A stretch of DNA of 49,382 nt, taken from positions 1 to 49,382 of the forward strand of contig JAURMI010000007.1 in NCBI GenBank assembly GCA_030830785.1. Reading direction: 5' to 3'. The translations under genes were made by a program, and so were the position numbers. Positions 8,301 through 16,289 of this stretch are shown here, one piece after another. The stretch's first letter is position 1; each line of letters opens with the position of its first letter. Origin of the DNA: Crocinitomicaceae bacterium. Its GTDB lineage: Bacteria; Bacteroidota; Bacteroidia; Flavobacteriales_D; Crocinitomicaceae. The notes beneath the pieces were generated by a model. It was not told where the DNA came from, ran no database searches, and was given only the letters and a program-made list of their open reading frames with translations.

Positions 8301-9357
8301 CGTAACTGAGAATTAATTCTGAACTTGTTGCATAGGCCTGGCATGTTAGCACATAACCTTGTGCAACTTCTGACTCGGTTAAGGAGTGATTGATTCGCAT
8401 AGCAGCAGAGCCTTTAAGGACCTTTGCTCTACATGAACAACAAACGCCTCCCCTACATGAAAAAGGTGCATCCAATCCTGCTTTTTCAGCAAGCTCCAGA
8501 ATTGATTTCTCTTGGCCTTGCATTTGAAATGATGCTATTTCGCCATCAATCATTACTTTCACATTGCTCTTAGCTGAAAATTGTTTTCCATCCAATTTCA
8601 CTTCATTATTTTGTTCAACAAAGAATAATTCCTTGTGAATTTTGCTCGGATTAACACCAAAGAATTGCAGTGTTTTCTCAGCAGGTTCTACCATAGCAAG
8701 TGGGCCGCAAAGAAAAAAAGCATCTGCTTGAAGCAGTTGGAGATTTTCTTTTAATACTTTTTTCAATTGCTCTTCATCAATGCGTCCCGAAATAGCATCT
8801 GGATGGCTCTGCCGAGAATAGTATAACTGAACTGATGTATTTTCAAGTGCTTTGAGTTCTTCTAAAAATAGCGCCGTTTGCTCACTTTTATTTCCATAAA
8901 GAAGATGAAAATTCGCTCTATTCCCTGCAGTTTTTAACATACTAAGGATTGGAGTGATCCCAGATCCAGCAGCAATGGCTAAAACATTTTTATGCTCTGG
9001 ATTCCAAATAAAGCTCCCTTCCGGCTCGAAAACTACTAAGTTAGTTCCGACAGAAATTTGTTGAAGATACGAAGATGCACGACCATTTTTAAGCGCTTTT
9101 ACACCAATACAAAGTCCTTGTTGGGTGCCACTACAAATTGAATAGGATCGACGTATTTTTTCGCCATTTATGTCTAGCGCTAAGTTTAAGTATTGGCCTG
9201 GCTTGAACAAGAATTTATCTTGAAGTTCAGTTGGAACATCAAATTCGATTTGAACTGCTTCTTCACTCAATGGATTTACACTCTTTACAGCAAGTAAATG
9301 AGCGCCTCTTGGTAAGGAATAATCTTGTTTATTTTTAAATCGATTAAAAAAGCCCAT
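8293..9357 (-). CDS. paaE: PaaE-type phenylacetyl-CoA epoxidase reductase, copy 1
   Basis: 354 residues from the ATG at 9357 (an upstream TTG at 9363 overlaps the preceding stop). The N-terminal FAD domain has RRSYSIC (69-75), the NAD(P) domain has GSGITP (131-136) and CGPLAM (217-222), and the C-terminal plant-type [2Fe-2S] domain has C301, C306, C309 and C339. PaaE passes electrons from NADPH to the PaaAC diiron centre, enabling ring 1,2-epoxidation of phenylacetyl-CoA. It directly follows a second, diverged paaE-like gene (the upstream stop and this start are 2 bp apart). Which copy serves PaaABC cannot be told from sequence alone. Confidence 0.9.
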   Translation of the reverse strand: MGFFNRFKNKQDYSLPRGAHLLAVKSVNPLSEEAVQIEFDVPTELQDKFLFKPGQYLNLALDINGEKIRRSYSICSGTQQGLCIGVKALKNGRASSYLQQISVGTNLVVFEPEGSFIWNPEHKNVLAIAAGSGITPILSMLKTAGNRANFHLLYGNKSEQTALFLEELKALENTSVQLYYSRQSHPDAISGRIDEEQLKKVLKENLQLLQADAFFLCGPLAMVEPAEKTLQFFGVNPSKIHKELFFVEQNNEVKLDGKQFSAKSNVKVMIDGEIASFQMQGQEKSILELAEKAGLDAPFSCRGGVCCSCRAKVLKGSAAMRINHSLTESEVAQGYVLTCQAYATSSELILSYDE

Positions 9358-9359
9358 CG

Positions 9360-10430
9360 TCAATTATCAAATGAAATAAGAATATCCTTACTCTTTGGAT
9401 GTGCCTGACATGTTAGCACATATCCTTCTTCAACCTCTTCAGGTGTAAGCGCGTAATTCACATCCATAGAGACTTCTCCACGTAAAACTTTTGCTTTACA
9501 TGTGCAACATACCCCTCCTTTACAAGCATAGGGGGCGTCTGCACCTGCTTTGTATGCTGCATCTAGAATAGAAGGTCCATTAGAGGACAAATAAAAATTT
9601 GTTATCTCTCCATCCATAATAATTTCAATCTTAGATTCTATTGAAGATTCAACAACTTGGGAAGCATGATTTTTTGGCGCTATAGGGCTTGCATGAAATA
9701 ATTCGAAATGAATGTGCTGAGGGTCTAAACCAAAATTCAAAAGCTCGTCTTTAACTTCTAATATCATTTGCTGAGGCCCACAAATATATGCTGATTGTAA
9801 TGGCTGCCCGCTTAAAAAAGCTTTTAGAAGTTGCTCGGTTCTTTCTCGATCAATACGCCCTTTCAAAATAGGCACACCAATATTTTCTCTTGAAAATAAA
9901 TAAACCAAATTCATCTTATCGAGAAATTGGTTTTTCAATGCTTCTAATTCTTCTCTAAAAATAACATCAGCCATAGTTTTATTGCCATAAAAAAGGGTGA
10001 CGCAGCTTTTTGGTTCTAAAAATAATATCGTTTTTAGTATGGATAAAATAGGGGTAATGCCAGAACCTGCGGCAAACAATACGTAATGATTCTGGGATTC
10101 AGGTTTTGGTTCAAATTTAAAGTTTCCCATCGGTGGCATCACTTCAAGAGAATCTCCAACTTGAATATGGGCATTGGCATAAGTTGAGAATAAGCCATTA
10201 GAAATTGCCTTAATAGCTACTCGCCATGAATTTTCAGAAGGGGCACTACATAATGAATACGACCTGCGCACTTCTTCGCCGTTCAAAATCATTTTAAATG
10301 TAAGGTATTGACCCGCGTGAAAATTGAATTGATTTTTAAATTGCTCTGGCACATTTAATTCTACAGATACACAACCCTCTGTTTCTTCACGAACGGCGCA
10401 AACTTTTAATGAATAAAACTCTTTAGACAT
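9360..10430 (-). CDS. paaE: PaaE-type phenylacetyl-CoA epoxidase reductase, copy 2
   Basis: 356 residues with the same architecture as copy 1: FAD-binding RRSYSLC (55-61), NAD(P)-binding GSGITP (122-127), CGPQQM (217-222) and a [2Fe-2S] domain with C303, C308, C311 and C341. The two proteins share motifs and length but differ at many positions, e.g. the linker before the ferredoxin domain, so this is an old duplication or a paired acquisition. It is the first gene of the leftward paaE-paaE-SDR transcript, divergent from paaABCD across 138 bp. A TACTTTTG -7 element lies 19 nt before its ATG. Confidence 0.9.
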   Translation of the reverse strand: MSKEFYSLKVCAVREETEGCVSVELNVPEQFKNQFNFHAGQYLTFKMILNGEEVRRSYSLCSAPSENSWRVAIKAISNGLFSTYANAHIQVGDSLEVMPPMGNFKFEPKPESQNHYVLFAAGSGITPILSILKTILFLEPKSCVTLFYGNKTMADVIFREELEALKNQFLDKMNLVYLFSRENIGVPILKGRIDRERTEQLLKAFLSGQPLQSAYICGPQQMILEVKDELLNFGLDPQHIHFELFHASPIAPKNHASQVVESSIESKIEIIMDGEITNFYLSSNGPSILDAAYKAGADAPYACKGGVCCTCKAKVLRGEVSMDVNYALTPEEVEEGYVLTCQAHPKSKDILISFDN

Positions 10431-10449
10431 TAATTAAATTAATTTGGGT

Positions 10450-10457
10450 CAAAAGTA
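10450..10457 (-). promoter_or_regulatory. -7 promoter element of the paaE-paaE-SDR transcript
   Basis: TACTTTTG on the minus strand matches TAnnTTTG and ends 19 nt before the ATG at 10430. The only close TTG upstream is at 12 nt spacing, shorter than usual. Confidence 0.4.
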
Positions 10458-10491
10458 AGCATTATTGCGCAAGCCTCGATCATCTTCACTC

Positions 10492-10512
10492 ATTGAACAA
10501 TCTGCATTCAAT
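10492..10512. promoter_or_regulatory. Inverted repeat in the paaE/paaA divergent region (candidate operator)
   Basis: ATTGAA (10492-10497) and TTCAAT (10507-10512) are perfect inverted 6-mers separated by 9 nt. The site lies between the two divergent -7 elements and just before the paaA -33 element, where a repressor could govern both directions. No PaaR or PaaX regulator gene is in the window, so the binder is unknown. Confidence 0.35.
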
Positions 10513-10516
10513 CATG

Positions 10517-10546
10517 TTTTGATGGCGTAGTTATTTTCTATATTTG
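10517..10546 (+). promoter_or_regulatory. Promoter of paaABCD
   Basis: TTTTG (10517-10521), a 17-nt spacer and TATATTTG (10539-10546) fit the Bacteroidota consensus. The -7 element ends 22 nt before the paaA ATG. Confidence 0.6.
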
Positions 10547-10568
10547 TTACATAGAATTCTGAAGTATT

Positions 10569-11507
10569 ATGACAAGAGCAGACCAAGAAAGAATTTTTAA
10601 TGAAAAAATTGCAAAAGAAATTAAAATCGAACCCAATGATTGGATGCCAGAAGAATATCGTCAAACTTTGATTCGACAAATTTCTCAGCATGCTCATTCT
10701 GAAGTTGTAGGCATGCTCCCCGAAGGGAATTGGATTACAAGGGCGCCAAATCTTAGACGCAAAGCAGTTTTGTTGGCAAAGGTTCAAGATGAGGCAGGTC
10801 ACGGGTTATACCTTTATTCGGCTACTGAAACACTAGGTGCTGATCGAGAAAAAACAATAGATGATCTTCATAGCGGAAAAGCTAAATATTCGTCAATTTT
10901 TAATTATCCTGCGCTTACTTGGGCAGATATAGGTGCAATTGGTTGGTTAGTGGATGGGGCAGCAATCATGAATCAAGTGGCCTTGTGCCGCACCTCATAT
11001 GGCCCTTATGCGCGTGCAATGGTGAAAATTTGTAAAGAAGAATCTTTTCACCAAAGACAAGGTTATGAATCACTTATGAAACTATGTAAGGGCACACCAC
11101 AGCAAAAAGCAATGGCACAAGACGCCTTGAATAGATTTTGGTGGCCTGCATTAATGATGTTTGGTCCAAATGATGCCGAATCTACGCACTCAGATCAATC
11201 GATTGCATGGAAAATTAAACGATTTACCAATGATGAGTTGCGTCAGAGTTTTGTTGATGCTACGGTTCCGCAGGCCGAAATTTTGGGCCTTGTTATTCCG
11301 GATGAGAACCTAAAATGGAATGAAGAACGTGGTCACTATGATTTTTCTGAAATAAACTGGGATGAGTTTTGGCAAGTAGTAAAAGGTAACGGACCTTGTA
11401 ATAAAGAACGTTTGGCTGCACGTGTCAAAGCCAAAGAAGATGGCCTCTGGGTAAGAGAAGCAGCAAATGCATTTGCTAAAAAGCGTTCAATGAAAAAATC
11501 TGCTTAA
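10569..11507 (+). CDS. paaA: Phenylacetyl-CoA epoxidase catalytic subunit PaaA
   Basis: The 312-residue protein is the ferritin-like diiron subunit that epoxidises the aromatic ring of phenylacetyl-CoA. The likely iron ligands are visible: E45, E75 and H78 (DEAGHG), D129 (LVDG), E158 and H161 ([13 protein letters not shown]). Length and motifs match the family closely. It is the first gene of paaABCD, with 12 bp before paaB. Ring-opening and beta-oxidation genes (paaZ, G, F, H, J, K) are not in this window. The start has TATATTTG 22 nt upstream. Confidence 0.97.
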   Translation: MTRADQERIFNEKIAKEIKIEPNDWMPEEYRQTLIRQISQHAHSEVVGMLPEGNWITRAPNLRRKAVLLAKVQDEAGHGLYLYSATETLGADREKTIDDLHSGKAKYSSIFNYPALTWADIGAIGWLVDGAAIMNQVALCRTSYGPYARAMVKICKEESFHQRQGYESLMKLCKGTPQQKAMAQDALNRFWWPALMMFGPNDAESTHSDQSIAWKIKRFTNDELRQSFVDATVPQAEILGLVIPDENLKWNEERGHYDFSEINWDEFWQVVKGNGPCNKERLAARVKAKEDGLWVREAANAFAKKRSMKKSA

Positions 11508-11519
11508 TTAAAATAAGAT

Positions 11520-11807
11520 ATGTCAAATTCGCAATGGCCTCTATGGGAGGTATTTATTCGAAGCAAACAAGGGTTAAACCACAAGCATGTTGGAAGTTTA
11601 AGAGCACCCGATGCAACACTCGCCTTAGAAAATGCACGCGATGTTTATACGCGCAGATCAGAGGGAATTAGTATTTGGGTAGTTGAATCAGTTCAAATCC
11701 ATGCTACTGATTTTGACCAATCCGGTTCCTTTTTTGAACCTTCCGACACAAAAATTTACCGTCACCCAACATTTTATGAAGTACCTGACGGTGTTAAACA
11801 TATGTAG
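11520..11807 (+). CDS. paaB: Phenylacetyl-CoA epoxidase subunit PaaB
   Basis: A 95-residue PaaB, the usual length. This small subunit bridges PaaAC heterodimers in the epoxidase complex and has no catalytic residues. The family pattern is clear: WPLWEVFIRSKQGLNHKHVGSLRA near the N-terminus and SGSFFEPSDTKIYRHPTFY near the C-terminus. It lies between paaA (12 bp) and paaC (2 bp). Confidence 0.97.
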   Translation: MSNSQWPLWEVFIRSKQGLNHKHVGSLRAPDATLALENARDVYTRRSEGISIWVVESVQIHATDFDQSGSFFEPSDTKIYRHPTFYEVPDGVKHM

Positions 11808-11809
11808 GC

Positions 11810-12565
11810 ATGAATGAAGCTGCGCTATATGAATATGTGCTACGCATGTCAGACGACAGTCTGATTCTTGGTCAGCGTCTTGGAGAATGGTGTGGGCATG
11901 GCCCTATTCTTGAAGAAGACATCGCAATGACAAATATTGCTTTAGATTTGGTAGGCCAAGCGATAAGTCTTTATGATTTTGCGGTACTTCTTGAAGGTAA
12001 GGACAGGGACCATGACCAATTGGCCTATTTGCGTTACGAAAACGAATATAAAAACCTTTTATTGGTTGAACAACCTAATGGTGATTTTGCAATGACCATG
12101 CTCAGGCAGTTTTTCTTTGATGCTTTTCGCTTGCCACTTTTTGAATTTTTAGAAAAATCTCCTGTTGAGCAACTTGCTGCAATAGCGCAAAAGAGTTTAA
12201 AAGAAACCCGATATCATCTCAAACACAGTTCGGAGTGGGTGATACGTTTGGGAGATGGTACCGAAGAATCGCACAGGCGTGCACAAGCTGCAGTTGATCA
12301 TTTATGGCGTTATACGCATGAACTTTTTTATGAAAATCAGCACGATGTGGAACTGCAAGAAAATGGATTGGTGCCTAAACTCAGTGATGTTCAAGCGAGT
12401 TGGATGATCACTGTCCAAGAGGTTTTAAAGGAAGCCACCCTGGCAATACCCACCAATAACTGGAAATTTGAAGGCGGGCGTGAAGGTCGTCATTCTGAAC
12501 ACATGGGTTATATTTTGTCTGAATTACAATACATGCAAAGGGCCTATCCAAATATGGAATGGTAG
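11810..12565 (+). CDS. paaC: Phenylacetyl-CoA epoxidase structural subunit PaaC
   Basis: A 251-residue ferritin-like protein that pairs with PaaA. Typical segments are the N-terminal SLILGQRLGEWCGHGPILEEDIAMTNIALDLVGQA region and, near the C-terminus, GGREGRHSEHMGYIL. PaaC does not carry the active diiron site itself but stabilises PaaA. The 3' end overlaps the start of paaD by 7 bp, so the two are translationally coupled. Confidence 0.97.
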   Translation: MNEAALYEYVLRMSDDSLILGQRLGEWCGHGPILEEDIAMTNIALDLVGQAISLYDFAVLLEGKDRDHDQLAYLRYENEYKNLLLVEQPNGDFAMTMLRQFFFDAFRLPLFEFLEKSPVEQLAAIAQKSLKETRYHLKHSSEWVIRLGDGTEESHRRAQAAVDHLWRYTHELFYENQHDVELQENGLVPKLSDVQASWMITVQEVLKEATLAIPTNNWKFEGGREGRHSEHMGYILSELQYMQRAYPNMEW

Positions 12566-13044
12566 ATTCCTCGCAAATACGAAACTATTTAAACGAAGTC
12601 AGCGATCCAGAAATTCCTGTGCTATCTGTATTGGATTTGGGTGTGATTCAGCAAATATATTTAGATTCAGATCAGTGGGTCATTGAACTTACCCCAACTT
12701 ACAGTGGTTGTCCGGCAATGCAACAAATAGAATCTGATATCCTTTTAAAATTAAATGAGAAGGGAATTAACAATGCACGCATAAAACACATTCTTAGCCC
12801 TGCCTGGACTACTGATTGGATTTCTAAGGAGGGCCGTAAAAAACTTCTATTGTATGGCATCGCACCACCCGTCGATGAGGTGGACAAAAAAACACTATTT
12901 GCCGACGGCCCAAGAGTTAGCTGCCCAAAATGTACAAGTGAAAATACACGAATGGTGAGCTTGTTTGGCAGTACGGCATGTAAAGCCCATTACCAGTGTA
13001 GAGAATGTTTAGAACCCTTTGATTATTTCAAGTGTTTGAAATAG
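12559..13044 (+). CDS. paaD: PaaD, iron-sulfur assembly factor of the phenylacetyl-CoA epoxidase
   Basis: 161 residues. The N-terminal MIP18/DUF59 domain shows DPEIPVLSVLDLGVIQ and the cysteine-bearing TPTYSGCPAM. A C-terminal zinc-ribbon-like segment has paired cysteines: SCPKC (about 131-135), then CRECLEPFDYFKC at the end. PaaD is thought to help assemble the PaaE Fe-S cluster. It closes the paaABCD operon and faces the DUF5916 gene with only 22 bp between the two stop codons; no hairpin is seen there. Confidence 0.95.
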   Translation: MVDSSQIRNYLNEVSDPEIPVLSVLDLGVIQQIYLDSDQWVIELTPTYSGCPAMQQIESDILLKLNEKGINNARIKHILSPAWTTDWISKEGRKKLLLYGIAPPVDEVDKKTLFADGPRVSCPKCTSENTRMVSLFGSTACKAHYQCRECLEPFDYFKCLK

Positions 13045-13066
13045 CCTAGTAATTTCAAATAACCAA

Positions 13067-15517
13067 TCAACGAGGTAAGTTGCTTCGCTCTTTACGAAGC
13101 TGTTGTGCATCGAGCCAATATATTAACTTAAAAGAAAAACTGTTCAACGCATTATTTTGTAATAATTGGCTTAAATCTTGCCAATAAGCTATGCTAACAT
13201 CATTTTTTAGATTAAAAACAGCATTTTTCCATACAATACTGATTTCACTTCCGGGCATAAATACCCATCTATACATAAAATCTATAGTAAAGGCATTGTA
13301 ATTGGCATCAAAGGCTGATTCATTGTTTGTGGTTAACCCATTAAAAGAATTAAGCGCACTAAGGTATCCATTCTCTTCAAGGATAAAATATTGTGTATAG
13401 TTTAGTACAGAGCGGTAATGCCTTAACCGTAAAGTTGTAGACATTCGATTTGTTAGTATGTAATCAACTGAAAGTGATTGAATAGTTGTGTTTCTGTCTC
13501 TTTCACCAAAAAGTATTCCATTGACAGTTTGAACGGGTTCAGCAAAGGCAATAGCATAACCTAATGAATTATTCTGAAGCTCTTTTTCTAAGCCATAAGT
13601 CAGAAAGAAGGCATCAGTAAGTCTGAGTCGTGGATTGAAATTGTATGCCAATAGATTCCAATCTGATTGTTGATAGCCCACTAAATTTAACCCCATGTCT
13701 ATGGCAAACTTTCTTTGGTAATTAGTCGAAAACCAGTAATTCAGATAAGCATATGTAGGAATATTAAATACTGCTCCCCATGTCCTTGGCTCGAAATAAT
13801 CTCTACTCTCTTGTAAGCTGCTGCCAATATTACCCCCGGTAGCATTGAATTTTTTACTAACGCAAAAAAAGGAAACATTCGCTTGCGACGAGGTAAAGTA
13901 GTTGGGTTTATACAAATAACTTTGGGAGAAAGCCAAATTCACATTCCATTTCATTAGTTTTTCCCACTTGGGAGAGAAATTTCTGTAGGCAATTCTTGCT
14001 TCTACTATTTTTCTATTGTTATTATAATTAAATCCAAGATCATTTGGATCATAGGTATCTGATTCCTGAAGGTAACCAATACCACCTATCAATGCTCCCC
14101 GTTGCTTTTGAGCGTTTAAATTGAAATTATGACCTATGGTATTTTCTTTATCAATTTGTGCTGATATAATGCCTTTTCCATTAAAATTATAATTGTTGTC
14201 TTGGCTATTCAAGTTCACATTAAATGCTGAAACATTTGCATCGTAAAAAGCACCTGCCCGCCAAACGTTTGTATTGGTAAAAGTTATTGAAGAATTATTT
14301 TTTAGATTTTGGTCAAAAACCATCACGTTGTAGTTGGTTAATGGAGAAGTCAGAACTTCTCTTCTGCTTTGGTCAAGAGTAGAAACGGCTGTCCCGTATT
14401 GGGCTGCGTTAATGGCATTAAAAACACCAATACCCAATCCGTTTTTATTTCTTCCGGAGATCTTTGAAGCGTTATAAAGCTGTGAAGCACCTGGCCCATT
14501 TTCAAGATATTCGCCGTCATTTAATAAGGTTTGAGAGACCTTGCTTGGGGTTTGAATTCCTATTCGTCTTGAATAGAATATACCCGCCTTGTTAAATAAC
14601 TCCATTCCTTCGGTAAAGAATTGTCGATTTTCATTGAATTGTATTTCAAAAGGGGTGAGATTGAGTATCTGTTGGTCAAAAATAACTTGTCCAAAATCAG
14701 GCACAAGCGTTACATCAAGTGTGAAGGCTTCATTGACCCCATATTTGATGTCCAAACCTCCATTGAATGATTTCAAATATCCTTTGGTAAAATCGCTGTT
14801 TTCAAATTGTTCCATATAAGCAGAAACATAGGGTAAAATAGCCAATCTCAGCGGAGGTTCAATTCCTTTTAAGTTGGTAATATCCCCACTTTCTAATAAA
14901 TAATTTTCTAAATCTGGATTGACCTCTGCCCATGAGGATTCTTCTCTAATGCGTGCAATTTGCCGCCCAAAATTTACGCCCCAATCTTGCACTTCTTTTT
15001 GAGGAAATCGGAGGGCCGAATATGGGATCCTAATTTCGGCAACCCAACCGCTGTCCACTAATTGAACAGCGCTATGCCAAACTAAATTGAGTTGATCATT
15101 GTAGTCGTTTGCTGCAATTTTAGCATCTATCTGAACACCTCTACTAGTAAGCCCAAAGAAAAAGCCATTTTGATTGTCGTTGTAAGTGTCTAAAAATATC
15201 CCTATTACGTCGCAATTTGGATTATAATCATCTCTTAAAGATAGGACCTTTGAAACAGAGTCTGGAGGGTCTTGGCAAAATAAACCAAAATATACAGCAT
15301 CTTTGTCGTAGAGAATTTGAATAGATGTTCGGCTTTTTGATTTTTTCCCTGGTAGAGGTTTTACTTGAATAAAAAAATCAGAATCTGCAGAACTTGACCA
15401 TACTTCTTCGCTCAGCAGACCATCAATATTTATCTTGTCTTCAATATGCCTGGCTTCGATTTTACGTTGACCAAAACATGAGAAACATATAAAAATGCAA
15501 ATTAGGTGCCAACGCAT
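13067..15517 (-). CDS. DUF5916 outer-membrane protein with CBM9-like N-terminal domain
   Basis: 816 residues from the ATG at 15517; a TTG at 15523 lies inside the promoter element and is rejected. A signal peptide (1-17) is followed by a CBM9-like domain (IDGLLSEEVWSSS, IQILYDKDAVYFGLFCQDPP, then the DYNPNCDVIGIFLDTYNDNQ region) and the DUF5916 barrel-like region, rich in aromatic strand ends. Proteins of this family occur widely in Bacteroidota; I know of no established function, though the CBM9-like part suggests glycan binding. It is monocistronic, converges on paaD and diverges from DUF493. Predicted leaderless mRNA (-7 element 3 nt before ATG). Confidence 0.85.
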   Translation of the reverse strand: MRWHLICIFICFSCFGQRKIEARHIEDKINIDGLLSEEVWSSSADSDFFIQVKPLPGKKSKSRTSIQILYDKDAVYFGLFCQDPPDSVSKVLSLRDDYNPNCDVIGIFLDTYNDNQNGFFFGLTSRGVQIDAKIAANDYNDQLNLVWHSAVQLVDSGWVAEIRIPYSALRFPQKEVQDWGVNFGRQIARIREESSWAEVNPDLENYLLESGDITNLKGIEPPLRLAILPYVSAYMEQFENSDFTKGYLKSFNGGLDIKYGVNEAFTLDVTLVPDFGQVIFDQQILNLTPFEIQFNENRQFFTEGMELFNKAGIFYSRRIGIQTPSKVSQTLLNDGEYLENGPGASQLYNASKISGRNKNGLGIGVFNAINAAQYGTAVSTLDQSRREVLTSPLTNYNVMVFDQNLKNNSSITFTNTNVWRAGAFYDANVSAFNVNLNSQDNNYNFNGKGIISAQIDKENTIGHNFNLNAQKQRGALIGGIGYLQESDTYDPNDLGFNYNNNRKIVEARIAYRNFSPKWEKLMKWNVNLAFSQSYLYKPNYFTSSQANVSFFCVSKKFNATGGNIGSSLQESRDYFEPRTWGAVFNIPTYAYLNYWFSTNYQRKFAIDMGLNLVGYQQSDWNLLAYNFNPRLRLTDAFFLTYGLEKELQNNSLGYAIAFAEPVQTVNGILFGERDRNTTIQSLSVDYILTNRMSTTLRLRHYRSVLNYTQYFILEENGYLSALNSFNGLTTNNESAFDANYNAFTIDFMYRWVFMPGSEISIVWKNAVFNLKNDVSIAYWQDLSQLLQNNALNSFSFKLIYWLDAQQLRKERSNLPR

Positions 15518-15520
15518 ATT

Positions 15521-15528
15521 CAAAATTA
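15521..15528 (-). promoter_or_regulatory. -7 promoter element of the DUF5916 gene
   Basis: TAATTTTG on the minus strand ends 3 nt before the ATG at 15517. Transcription would start at or next to the start codon. Confidence 0.5.
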
Positions 15529-15570
15529 ATATTAAAATGATTCTTTTTATTATAGGGTGCCAATATTAAC

Positions 15571-15587
15571 TGTTGAAATATTCAACA
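15571..15587. promoter_or_regulatory. 17-bp palindrome TGTTGAA-ATA-TTCAACA (candidate operator)
   Basis: Perfect 7-bp inverted arms (15571-15577 and 15581-15587) around ATA lie in the 140-bp region between the divergent DUF5916 and DUF493 genes. It sits 43 bp upstream of the DUF5916 -7 element and 58 bp upstream of the DUF493 one. It is not followed by a T-run on either strand, so it looks like a protein site rather than a terminator. Binder unknown. Confidence 0.4.
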
Positions 15588-15645
15588 AATTCACAAATGA
15601 TTCAAACAATTAAGTTTTTGAATGAATTTGTACAATACAAGTTTG

Positions 15646-15653
15646 TAATTTTG
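15646..15653 (+). promoter_or_regulatory. -7 promoter element of the DUF493 gene
   Basis: TAATTTTG ends 4 nt before the ATG at 15658. Candidate TTG elements upstream are at 15 and 25 nt, neither ideal. Confidence 0.45.
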
Positions 15654-15657
15654 TACC

Positions 15658-15921
15658 ATGGGAACATTTGAAGCGCTCAAAACTCAGCTTGAACAACTTG
15701 ATTGGCCAAATATTTACATGTTCAAATTTATTGTTCCAAACGACAATCAACATTTAGCTCAAGTCACGGCATTATTCACTGCCAATAGTGAAATCAGCTA
15801 TCATCATTCTGGAACAGGAAAATATGTGAGTTTGAGTGCAAAAGAAGTTATGCTGAGTGCCGAAGATATCATTGCGGTCTATGAACGCGCTGCTAAAATT
15901 CCTGGAATAATATCTCTTTAA
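15658..15921 (+). CDS. DUF493 (YbeD-like) family protein
   Basis: An 87-residue cytoplasmic protein with an ACT-like fold. The pattern MFKFIVPNDN near residue 21-30 and SAKEVMLSAEDIIAVYERAAKIPGI at the end are typical of Bacteroidota DUF493 proteins. The family's role is undefined; an allosteric regulatory role has been suggested because of the fold. Its stop codon shares one base with the following ATG (TAATG), so the next small membrane protein is co-translated. Confidence 0.85.
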   Translation: MGTFEALKTQLEQLDWPNIYMFKFIVPNDNQHLAQVTALFTANSEISYHHSGTGKYVSLSAKEVMLSAEDIIAVYERAAKIPGIISL

Positions 15922-16289
15922 TGGAAACTGTCGTAAATTTTCTTTTTGTTACATTTTTTATTCTTTTAGCAGTAATAGCTTATAGGGCTTTATTACGTCG
16001 TTTTCAAAGGGGCCAAGTCCAACATAAGGAATATTGTGAACTTTACACTATAGATCATCAAAATGCTCGTGGGGAATTGGCGTTTTACTTTGTCTGTCCT
16101 AGACAAATGCAAGTTCAATTTTGCATATGGCAAAACAATCAACTCGTTAAAGAATTGGCAAATAAGGAGTTTGAAAAGGGTGGCAATATAATTCGTTTTG
16201 ATAGCGCTACGCTTCCAAATGGCGTCTATTATTATGGCATCATTACCCCAGAGCAAGAGACCAAAAAACGCATGACCCTTGCAAATTAA
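15921..16289 (+). CDS. Small membrane-anchored protein with a sorting-domain-like fold
   Basis: 122 residues, not recognised as a named family. Residues 5-24 form one membrane helix, then a short basic stretch (RRFQRGQ) and a beta-rich domain ending in LPNGVYYYGIITPE. That end resembles the Ig-like fold of T9SS C-terminal domains, in which LPxGVYxxxI is common, but here it stands alone on an inner-membrane anchor instead of following cargo. It is coupled to DUF493 (TAATG) and its stop overlaps the convergent barrel gene by 4 bp. Function unknown. Confidence 0.7.
   Translation: METVVNFLFVTFFILLAVIAYRALLRRFQRGQVQHKEYCELYTIDHQNARGELAFYFVCPRQMQVQFCIWQNNQLVKELANKEFEKGGNIIRFDSATLPNGVYYYGIITPEQETKKRMTLAN

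Noticed and set aside
13045..13066. A terminator expected between convergent paaD and DUF5916
   Set aside because: The 22-bp gap has no stem-loop; both transcripts may run on into each other.
15518..15523. TTG start six bases upstream of the DUF5916 ATG (similar TTG options at 3488, 9363, 17098, 24203, 33282, 38219 and 48414)
   Set aside because: The ATG starts give proper signal peptides, spacing or promoter positions; the TTGs fall in promoter elements, in the preceding gene, or before non-signal-like sequence.
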